Positions 51,215-58,393 of a stretch of DNA of 58,393 bases are shown piece after piece. Every line of letters begins with the position of its first letter. Within the stretch, counting starts at the first letter, position 1. Below the pieces are notes generated by a model that made no database searches, was not told the origin of the DNA, and saw only the letters and a list, made by a program, of their open reading frames with translations. Origin of the DNA: Microbacterium sp. SZ1 (GTDB taxonomy: Bacteria > Actinomycetota > Actinomycetes > Actinomycetales > Microbacteriaceae); assembly GCF_002362255.1 (NCBI RefSeq), contig NZ_LPVV01000016.1:1-58393 (forward strand). Reading direction: 5' to 3'. The position numbers and the translations under genes are program-made.

Positions 51215-51991
51215 TCAGCGATTCTGGAAGTCGGGTGCGCGCTTCTCGCGGAAGGCGGCCATGCCCTCCTTCTGGTCGGCGGTGTCGAACAGCGCGGCGA
51301 AGGCCCGCTTCTCGTGGGCGAGGCCGTCGGCGAGCGATGTCTCCATCGCCGCATCCAGCGCGGCCTTCGCCGCGTAGAGCGACGGAAGCGACTTCGAGGC
51401 GATGGTCTCGGCCAGTGCCGCAGCCTCGTCGAGCAGATCGGATGCCGGCACCACGCGCGACACGAGACCGGACCGCTCCGCCTCCTCGGCGCCCATGAAG
51501 CGACCGGAGAGCACGAGCTCGGCGGCCTTGTAGTAGCCCACCGCGCGGATGAGCCGCTGCGTTCCGCCCATTCCGGGGATGACGCCGAGGTTGATCTCAG
51601 GCTGTCCGAACTTCGCGGTGTCGGCGGCGAGGATGATGTCGCACATCATCGCGAGCTCGCATCCGCCGCCGAGCGCGAAGCCCGACACCGCCGCGATCAC
51701 CGGCGTCTTCACCGCGGCGAACTCGTGCCAGATGCCGAAGTGATCGGTCTCGAGCATCTCGTCGCCCGACATGCCCTCCATCTCCTTGATGTCGGCGCCG
51801 GCGGCGAACGCCTTCTCCGAGCCGGTGACGACGATCGCACCAACGCCGTCGTCGAGGTCGAAGGCCTGGGCGGCGGCCGTGATGTCCTCCGCGAGCTGGG
51901 AGTTCAGGGCGTTCAGCGCCTGCGGCCTGTTCAGGGTGATCCATCCGACGCGTCCGCGCTGCTCGACCAGGATCGTCTCGTACTCGGTCAT
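51215..51991 (-). CDS. Enoyl-CoA hydratase, probable methacrylyl-CoA hydratase
   Basis: A 258-residue crotonase-family enzyme. Oxyanion-hole loops are [11 protein letters not shown] and [15 protein letters not shown]. Catalytic glutamates are in the latter and in [19 protein letters not shown]. The sequence is of the general EchA8/FadB1 type. Its place beside mmsB, an acyl-CoA dehydrogenase and mmsA suggests the hydratase step of valine breakdown. It is separated from mmsB by a repeat array, so it may have its own promoter. Confidence 0.92.
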   Translation of the reverse strand: MTEYETILVEQRGRVGWITLNRPQALNALNSQLAEDITAAAQAFDLDDGVGAIVVTGSEKAFAAGADIKEMEGMSGDEMLETDHFGIWHEFAAVKTPVIAAVSGFALGGGCELAMMCDIILAADTAKFGQPEINLGVIPGMGGTQRLIRAVGYYKAAELVLSGRFMGAEEAERSGLVSRVVPASDLLDEAAALAETIASKSLPSLYAAKAALDAAMETSLADGLAHEKRAFAALFDTADQKEGMAAFREKRAPDFQNR

Positions 51992-52035
51992 GAAGGCCCT
52001 CTCCGTCGTGGTCGTTCCAGTATCACGGGGTTGCC

Positions 52036-52170
52036 GCGTTTCGTCTCGCTCGGCTCCGCCGCGCTCGCTGCACCCTCTCCGGTCGTCGAGCGAGCGAAGC
52101 ACCCTCTCCGGTCGTTGAGCGAACGACGCACCCTCTCCGGTCGTTGAGCGAGCGAAGCGAGACGAAACGC
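52036..52170. repeat. Family C repeat: 15-base inverted arms around three 29-base direct repeats
   Basis: GCGTTTCGTCTCGCT (52036-52050) and its exact reverse complement AGCGAGACGAAACGC (52156-52170) bracket three abutting 29-base units starting CACCCTCTCCGGTCGT at 52071, 52100 and 52129. The last unit runs into the right arm. It lies 16 bases past the mmsB stop. The core GGTCGTTGAGCGAGCG recurs in other places in the window. Confidence 0.9.
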
Positions 52171-52186
52171 CGTGACCCGACCGAGC

Positions 52187-53080
52187 TCACCGGCCGACGA
52201 CCCCATCGCGGATGTCGGTGATGATGCCGGAGAAGTCGCGACCGGCGCCGTCGCCGGCGGCGAACGCGGCGTACAGCTGCTGCGCGAGGCGCCCCATCCT
52301 CGCATCCGTCGAGGTCTGCTCGACGGCCTGGAGCGCGAGACCGAGGTCCTTCGCCATGAGCGCCCCGGCGAACCCGGGCTGATAGTCCCGGTTCGCTGGA
52401 CTCGTGGGCACGGGTCCGGGCACCGGGCAGTTCGTGGTGATCGACCAGCACTGCCCCGAGGCCTGCGACACGACGTCGAACAGCGCCTGATGCTCGAGCC
52501 CGAGTCGCTCGCCGAGCACGAACGCCTCGGCCACGGCGATCTGTGAGACCGCGAGCACCATGTTGTTGCAGACCTTCGCGGCCTGCCCGAGGCCCGGGCC
52601 TCCACAGTGCACGATGCGCTTGCCCATGACCTCGAGCAGCGGCAGCGCGGCGGCGTAGTCCTCGTCGGACCCGCCGACCATGAACGCGAGCGTGCCGTTC
52701 TCGGCCCCGACGACACCACCCGAGACGGGGGCGTCGATGTTGCGGTGCCCCGCGGCGAGCGCGAGCGCATGAGCGGCCCGCGCCTCGTCGACCGCGATCG
52801 TCGACGACTCGATGAACAGCGTCGCGGGTCGGGCGGCGGCGAGCAGCTCGGTGCGGTACGCGTCGAGCACATGCTTCCCCGCGGGGAACATCGTGATGAC
52901 GACGTCCGCGTCGGCGACGGCATCCGCTCCGCTCTCCGCGACGGGGATGCCGGCACCGCGCGCCGCCTCGATCGCCGCCGGCACGAGGTCGAAGCCGTGC
53001 ACCTCGTGCCCCGCGGCGACGAGGTTCTTCGCCATCGGCAGTCCCATGTGCCCGAGGCCGAGGAACGCGACCCGGGTCAT
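52187..53080 (-). CDS. mmsB: 3-hydroxyisobutyrate dehydrogenase
   Basis: A 297-residue beta-hydroxyacid dehydrogenase. It has FLGLGHMGLPMA (residues 6-17, NAD loop), the substrate-binding DAPVSGGVVGA and the catalytic lysine in GLGQAAKVCNNM. The C-terminal part with QCWSITTNCPVPG is typical of MmsB. It oxidises 3-hydroxyisobutyrate to methylmalonate semialdehyde in valine breakdown. The start overlaps the acyl-CoA dehydrogenase stop. Confidence 0.95.
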   Translation of the reverse strand: MTRVAFLGLGHMGLPMAKNLVAAGHEVHGFDLVPAAIEAARGAGIPVAESGADAVADADVVITMFPAGKHVLDAYRTELLAAARPATLFIESSTIAVDEARAAHALALAAGHRNIDAPVSGGVVGAENGTLAFMVGGSDEDYAAALPLLEVMGKRIVHCGGPGLGQAAKVCNNMVLAVSQIAVAEAFVLGERLGLEHQALFDVVSQASGQCWSITTNCPVPGPVPTSPANRDYQPGFAGALMAKDLGLALQAVEQTSTDARMGRLAQQLYAAFAAGDGAGRDFSGIITDIRDGVVGR

Positions 53081-54306
53081 GACGCGCTCCGCATCGCGCT
53101 GCCGCCGCTCCGCTCCGCCGAACTTCCGCCGCTCCGCTGGAGGGATGCCGAGCCCGACGGACGCAGCATCTCGCGACCGACGATCAGGCGCATGATCTCG
53201 TTCGTCCCCTCGAGGATCTGGTGCACACGGAGGTCCCGGACGACGCGCTCGATGCCGTAGTCCTGCAGGTAGCCGTAGCCGCCGTGCAGCTGCAGCGCGC
53301 GGTTGGCGACGTCGAATCCGGCATCCGTCGCGAAGCGCTTGGCCATCGCGCACCGCATGGTCGCGTCGGGCGAGTGCTCGTCGACCGCCCGCGCGCCATC
53401 GCTCACCATGAGCCGCGCGGCCTGCAGGTCGGTGCGCATGTCGGCGACCTGGAAGAGGATCGACTGCTTCTCGGCCAGCGGCTCACCGAACGCGACCCGC
53501 TCGTGCACGTACTGCACGGCGCGGTCGAGCGCCCACTGCGCCCCGCCGAGCGAACAGGCCGCGATGTTCAGGCGTCCGCCGTTGAGCGCCGACATCGCGA
53601 TCGCGAAGCCGCGGCCCTCCGCGCCCAGGAGAGCGGATGCCGGCACCCGCACCCCATCGAGGATCACGGGCCTCGTGGGCTGCGCGTGCCACCCCATCTT
53701 CTTCTCGGGCGGTCCGAAGCTCAGCCCTGGCGCATCGCCCGGGACGAGGAAAGCACTGATCCCGCGGGCACCCGGCTCGCCGGTGCGCGCCATGACGACG
53801 TACACCGCCGCCTCGCCCGCACCGGAGATGAACTGCTTGACCCCCGTGAGCACGTAGTCGTCGCCGTCGCGGACGGCGCTCGTGGTGATGTTCGCCGCAT
53901 CCGACCCCGCTCCCGGTTCGGTGAGACAGTAGCCGCCGAACTCCTGCATCGCGGTGAGCTGCGGCACCCACTGCGCACGCTGCGTCTCGTCGCCGTAGGT
54001 GTCGATCATCCAGGCGACCATGTTGTGGATCGAGATGTAGGCGGCGACCGCGGGGTCGCCCTTGGCGAGCTCCTCGAAGATCGCGACGGTGTCGGTGCGG
54101 CTGAGCGCGGTGCCGCCGAACTCCTCACGCACGTAGATGCCGCCGAGGCCGAGCTCTCCCGCCTTCCGCAGCGACTCCCGCGGGAACAGGTGCTTCTCGT
54201 CGCGCTCGGCGGCGAAGGGCGCGAGCTCCGTGTCGGCGAACTCGCGGACGGCCCCGATGATCGCCTCGCGTTCCTCGGCGGTGGTGATGGTGATGGTGTC
54301 GCTCAT
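53077..54306 (-). CDS. Acyl-CoA dehydrogenase, probable isobutyryl-CoA dehydrogenase
   Basis: A 409-residue flavoenzyme with the three-part acyl-CoA dehydrogenase layout: GIYVREEFGG, YCLTEPGAGSDA and the C-terminal LHGGYGYLQDYGIERVVRD with EGTNEIMR, whose glutamate is near the catalytic site. Position between mmsA and mmsB points to isobutyryl-CoA as substrate, with electrons passing to ETF. The tail after REMLRP is an unusual Ser/Gly/Arg repeat (RSGGSSAERSGGS), probably a repeat expansion outside the fold. Confidence 0.92.
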   Translation of the reverse strand: MSDTITITTAEEREAIIGAVREFADTELAPFAAERDEKHLFPRESLRKAGELGLGGIYVREEFGGTALSRTDTVAIFEELAKGDPAVAAYISIHNMVAWMIDTYGDETQRAQWVPQLTAMQEFGGYCLTEPGAGSDAANITTSAVRDGDDYVLTGVKQFISGAGEAAVYVVMARTGEPGARGISAFLVPGDAPGLSFGPPEKKMGWHAQPTRPVILDGVRVPASALLGAEGRGFAIAMSALNGGRLNIAACSLGGAQWALDRAVQYVHERVAFGEPLAEKQSILFQVADMRTDLQAARLMVSDGARAVDEHSPDATMRCAMAKRFATDAGFDVANRALQLHGGYGYLQDYGIERVVRDLRVHQILEGTNEIMRLIVGREMLRPSGSASLQRSGGSSAERSGGSAMRSAS

Positions 54307-54332
54307 GATGGTGTCCTCGTAGGGCGTGGGGA

Positions 54333-55835
<1,503 letters not shown>

Positions 55836-55858
55836 TGTGCGAGATCCCTTCGGGCCGT

Positions 55859-55871
55859 CATTGGCACAATG
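55859..55871. promoter_or_regulatory. Palindrome CATTGGCACAATG upstream of mmsA
   Basis: Perfect five-base arms around GCA, 24 bases before the mmsA ATG and within the expected leader or promoter. It is a candidate operator for a valine- or propionate-responsive regulator, which is not encoded in view. Confidence 0.45.
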
Positions 55872-55890
55872 CGAGTGTACTTCGGCATCC

Positions 55891-55920
55891 GACGAATTAC
55901 TAGGGCATCCATGTATTTGA
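55891..55920 (-). promoter_or_regulatory. Likely promoter region of the mmsA operon
   Basis: On the minus strand an AT-rich patch contains TCAAATACAT and, 10 bases on, TAGTAAT, which resembles a -10 box. This is the only such patch between mmsA and the thiolase gene. The same bases code for rare codons in a short frame that I do not accept as a gene. Confidence 0.4.
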
Positions 55921-56080
55921 GATCCCGGCGCTGCACGGGGATTCCACGCGTGTTCACCGCCCGGACACCTGGGTCGACTACAACTGCAGATGCGCGGACA
56001 CATCGACTCAGACCGGATCGGGCAGTCAGGTCATCCGCGCTCACGGTGAGTATGAGCTCCCGTCGCGGTGTCATCACCGC

Positions 56081-56116
56081 GAAGACCCCCGCCGAATCGG
56101 GTCGGCGGGGGTCTTC
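56081..56116. terminator. Perfect 15-bp hairpin, probable terminator of the thiolase transcript
   Basis: GAAGACCCCCGCCGA and TCGGCGGGGGTCTTC pair without mismatch around a six-base loop, 85 bases past the thiolase stop. No U-tract follows, as is common for actinobacterial terminators. It would also insulate mmsA from read-through. Confidence 0.75.
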
Positions 56117-56201
56117 CTCATCCGGGCGCGTTGCTCGGGAAAGCGCGCCAGCCTCGGCCGTTTCCTAACCAAGAGGCCGAAGCACGCGCCAAGAGCCGAG
56201 G

Positions 56202-57389
56202 CTAGGGACGCTCCACGATCATCGCGTTCGCCATCCCGCCGCCCTCGCACATGGTCTGCAGACCGTAGCGGCCGCCGATCGCGTCGAGGTGATCCACCAG
56301 CGTGCCGAGCAGGCGCGTTCCCGACGACCCCAGCGCGTGGCCCAGCGCGATCGCGCCGCCGCGGGGGTTGAGCTTCGCGGCATCCGCCCCGGTCTCTGCC
56401 GCCCACGCGAGCGGCACCGACGCGAACGCCTCGTTCACCTCGTACGCATCGAGGTCGTCGATCGACAGCCCGGCGCGGTCGAGGATCCGCCGCGTCGCGG
56501 GGATCGGCCCGGTCAGCATCATCAGCGGATCGTCGCCGACCACGGCGAAGGAGTGGAACCGGGCACGCGGCGTGAGCCCCAGCTGCTCGGCGCGCTCCGC
56601 GCTCATGAGCAGCGCCGCGGAGGCTCCGTCGGTGAGCGGCGAGGAGCTGCCCGGCGTGATGCGCCAGTCGAGGTCAGGGAAGCGCTCGGCGAGCGCGTCG
56701 GTGCGGAACGCCGCCGGAAGCCCGGCGAGAGCGGATGCCGTCGTCCCCGCCCGCACGGTCTCGTCGCCGCGCGCCTCCGGCGCCTCGTCGACCGCGACCA
56801 CGGTGCGGTCGAAGAAGCCCTCCTCCCAGGCCGCGGCCGCCCGGCGGTGCGATTCGGCGGCGTAGGCATCCAGCTCCTCGCGGCCGAGCCCCCACCGCGC
56901 CGCGATGAGCTCGGCGGACACCCCCTGATTCACGAGGCCCTCGGGGTACCGGGCGCGCAGGCGCGGCGACATCGGACTCCCGGCGACCGTCGCGGACGAT
57001 CCGAGCGGCACCCGACTCATCGACTCGACGCCGCCGACGATGACCGCGTCGTAGGCGCCGGCCATGATGCCCTGCGCCGCGGCGTGCACGGCCTGCTGAC
57101 TCGATCCGCACTGCCGGTCGATCGTCGCCGCGGGCACCGTCTCGTCGAACCCGGCGGCGAGCACGGCCTGGCGCGCGATGTTCGACGACTGCTCGCCCAC
57201 CTGGCTCACGCAGCCGAGCAGCACGTCGTCGATCTGACGCGACTCGAGGCCGCTGCGGTCGAGGATCGCGGCGAGCACTCCCGCGGCGAGGTCGACGGGG
57301 TGGACTCCCGACAGCATCCCGCCCGGCTTGCCGCGGCCGACGGGCGTGCGGACGACATCGATCAGGACGGCTTCGCTGCGCGTGCTCAT
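56202..57389 (-). CDS. Acetyl-CoA C-acyltransferase (thiolase)
   Basis: A 395-residue thiolase. The acyl-accepting Cys94 is in RQCGSSQQA, then NEAFASVPLAW, the histidine in GHALGSSG and the second cysteine in MCEGGGMANA. The sequence is of the degradative/FadA5-like type rather than a short biosynthetic one. It follows the valine cluster on the same strand but has its own terminator-like hairpin, so it is separately transcribed. Substrate chain length unknown. Confidence 0.93.
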   Translation of the reverse strand: MSTRSEAVLIDVVRTPVGRGKPGGMLSGVHPVDLAAGVLAAILDRSGLESRQIDDVLLGCVSQVGEQSSNIARQAVLAAGFDETVPAATIDRQCGSSQQAVHAAAQGIMAGAYDAVIVGGVESMSRVPLGSSATVAGSPMSPRLRARYPEGLVNQGVSAELIAARWGLGREELDAYAAESHRRAAAAWEEGFFDRTVVAVDEAPEARGDETVRAGTTASALAGLPAAFRTDALAERFPDLDWRITPGSSSPLTDGASAALLMSAERAEQLGLTPRARFHSFAVVGDDPLMMLTGPIPATRRILDRAGLSIDDLDAYEVNEAFASVPLAWAAETGADAAKLNPRGGAIALGHALGSSGTRLLGTLVDHLDAIGGRYGLQTMCEGGGMANAMIVERP

Positions 57390-57436
57390 GCCTTCATTCT
57401 CTCCCCGATGGCGCGCGCCGGCAGGGTGCGCCGCCT

Positions 57437-57595
57437 CTAGTCGGCGGGGAGCGGCGGGCGGGAGAAGATGTGGCGGGGCTTGACCGCGCGGGACCCGGAG
57501 GTCTTCGCGGGGGCATCGGCCGACACGGACTGTTCCGTGCGGGAGGGGGTCGGGCGTCTGTCTGCGTCCTGGTCGGACGAGGGATGACTACTCAT
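57437..57595 (-). CDS. Small hydrophilic protein of unknown function, probably leaderless
   Basis: A 52-residue protein rich in Ser, Asp, Arg and Pro, ending in AVKPRHIFSRPPLPAD. No domain is recognised. The ATG is preceded at six bases by TACGGT, a -10-like element, with no Shine-Dalgarno motif, which fits the leaderless pattern seen elsewhere here and supports a real gene. It is short, so confidence is limited. Confidence 0.5.
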   Translation of the reverse strand: MSSHPSSDQDADRRPTPSRTEQSVSADAPAKTSGSRAVKPRHIFSRPPLPAD

Positions 57596-57686
57596 GTCCC
57601 GACCGTACGGGGCGAACATGTACGCGCGTTCAGGTTCGCGGTTCGCGCGGTTCGCGCGGTGCGAACGAGCGCCGCGGTATCCGAAA

Positions 57687-57692
57687 TAGAAT
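57687..57692 (+). promoter_or_regulatory. -10-like TAGAAT upstream of the monooxygenase-like gene
   Basis: A clean TAGAAT stands 76 bases before the start at 57769. It follows a GGTTCGCGC tandem repeat at about 57630-57660. No good -35 box is visible. Confidence 0.4.
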
Positions 57693-57768
57693 CGACGGGC
57701 GCCCGCACCCCGGCGCTCCCCCGTCCCGATGTGCCCGCGACCCGGGCCGCACTCTGCGAGGCTCCCCC

Positions 57769-58353
57769 ATGTCCACCGAAGCGATCACCGTCTCCATCCG
57801 CCGCGAGGTCGACCCGGCGCGCATCAGCGAGACCACCGAGTGGGTGCAGCGCGGCGTCAACATGGCGAACACGTACCCGGGATTCCTCGGATCGGGATGG
57901 GTGCGCGCCGGCGCCGATTCGCACGTGTGGCACATGCTCTACCGCTTCGCCGACGAGGAGACGCTGGTCGCGTGGGAGGACTCCGCCGAGCGCGCCGCCT
58001 GGCTGGCCACCGGCGAGGGCCTCGTGCTCAGCGAGCGCTCGCGCCGCCGCAGCGGCATCGAGGGGTGGTTCGACGAGCCCGCGACCGGGTCGGTGACCGT
58101 GCAGACCGCCGAGGGCACGGCATCCGGCGCCATCGTGAAGGCTCCTCCGCGGTGGAAGCAGGCGGTGTCGATCTGGCTGGGCTTCTTCCCCGTGAACCTC
58201 CTCTTCACGTACGCCATGAGCCCGATCCCCGGCTGGAACGAGCTGCCGATCTGGCTGCGCGTCCTCGCGACGACCCTCGTGCTCACGCCGATCATGACCT
58301 ACTGGGTTCTGCCCTGGGTCACGCGCTCGCTGCGCCGCTGGCTCGCGCGCTGA
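57769..58353 (+). CDS. Antibiotic-biosynthesis-monooxygenase-like domain fused to two membrane helices
   Basis: A 194-residue protein of the COG3224 type. Residues 1-95 form an ABM ferredoxin-like domain (ITVSIRREVDPARISETTEWVQRG...YPGFLGSGWVRAG). Residues about 128-190 hold two membrane helices (VSIWLGFFPVNLLFTYAM and VLATTLVLTPIMTYWVLPWV) and end in a basic tail. The ABM domain is therefore membrane-tethered. Its activity is unknown; heme or quinone chemistry is typical of the domain. Confidence 0.87.
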   Translation: MSTEAITVSIRREVDPARISETTEWVQRGVNMANTYPGFLGSGWVRAGADSHVWHMLYRFADEETLVAWEDSAERAAWLATGEGLVLSERSRRRSGIEGWFDEPATGSVTVQTAEGTASGAIVKAPPRWKQAVSIWLGFFPVNLLFTYAMSPIPGWNELPIWLRVLATTLVLTPIMTYWVLPWVTRSLRRWLAR

Positions 58354-58393
58354 CGGATTCGGACCGTCAGGAAAGATCAGAAACGCCTCGGAA

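Larger units (their letters stand above)
55836..56201. other. Gene-free stretch upstream of mmsA with operator, AT-rich patch and hairpins
   Basis: These 366 bases have lower GC than their surroundings. They contain a palindrome at 55859-55871, an AT-rich likely promoter patch at 55891-55920, a perfect 15-bp hairpin at 56081-56116, and AGCCTCGGC/GCCGAGGCT inverted arms close to the thiolase stop. No tRNA cloverleaf was found. Confidence 0.6.

Noticed and set aside
52071..52157. Three 29-base repeats as a possible CRISPR array
   Set aside because: The units abut directly with no spacers, and no cas genes are present. The unit shares its core with dispersed repeats.
55836..56116. A tRNA or small RNA gene ending in the perfect hairpin at 56081-56116
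   Set aside because: I could not fold a cloverleaf or recognise a known RNA family on either strand. The hairpin is well placed to end the thiolase transcript.

Overview
The window reads as chromosomal DNA of a high-GC Gram-positive actinobacterium, most likely Microbacterium or a close relative in Microbacteriaceae. The evidence is indirect: very high GC, GTG and ATGA-coupled starts, several leaderless promoters, typical actinobacterial families (MMPL with YhgE/Pip, DUF1684, PucR, PutA without a DNA-binding domain) and heavy use of the word GGATGCC/GGCATCC. I see no rRNA, tRNA, IS element, phage or CRISPR array. Nearly all DNA is coding.

Layout. 1-3675: an MMPL exporter with a dead ABC-ATPase-like tail and the start of a YhgE/Pip gene, facing a TetR regulator across a two-site operator. 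3736-7102: a ROK regulator, a ChbG/YdjC deacetylase and a GPH sugar transporter. 7167-10965: a putrescine/GABA-type set (aldehyde dehydrogenase, Lrp regulator, amine oxidase, cupin). 11096-17963: mixed genes (nuclease-like protein, carboxylesterase, orphan DNA methyltransferase, lipoate ligase, DUF1684, lipase) separated by palindromic repeats. 17973-33567: a tightly packed minus-strand operon that I read as import of D-residue-containing peptides and conversion of D- to L-amino acids. It has two S12 serine hydrolases, one fused to an S9 peptidase, a complete oligopeptide ABC transporter, an M20 amidohydrolase, a GNAT acyltransferase, an N-acylamino acid racemase, a PucR regulator and CutC. 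33689-35507: MarR with an MFS exporter. 36134-43892: arginine/ornithine/proline to glutamate (guanidino hydrolase, RocD, PutA) with an XRE regulator unit in between. 44056-46107: epimerase, thioesterase and GNAT. 46239-49631: EtfB, EtfA and a diheme cytochrome b with a repeat-built N-terminus. 49742-51190: MarR, SRPBCC and YdeI. 51215-57389: valine catabolism (MmsA, acyl-CoA dehydrogenase, MmsB, enoyl-CoA hydratase) and a thiolase.

Three dispersed repeat families sit almost only just past stop codons: family A (TTGGCACC...GGTGCCAA, six copies), family B (GAGCCACCCC...GGGGTGGCTC, two copies) and family C (TGAGCGAGCG...GACGAAACG, one clear intergenic copy plus what look like copies inside the cytochrome b gene). 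The most interesting signals are the D-amino-acid operon, the ETF-linked cytochrome b, these repeat families and the MMPL exporter with a decayed ATPase tail. Start sites were chosen from Shine-Dalgarno motifs, overlaps and family length. Functions are by family recognition without any database search.
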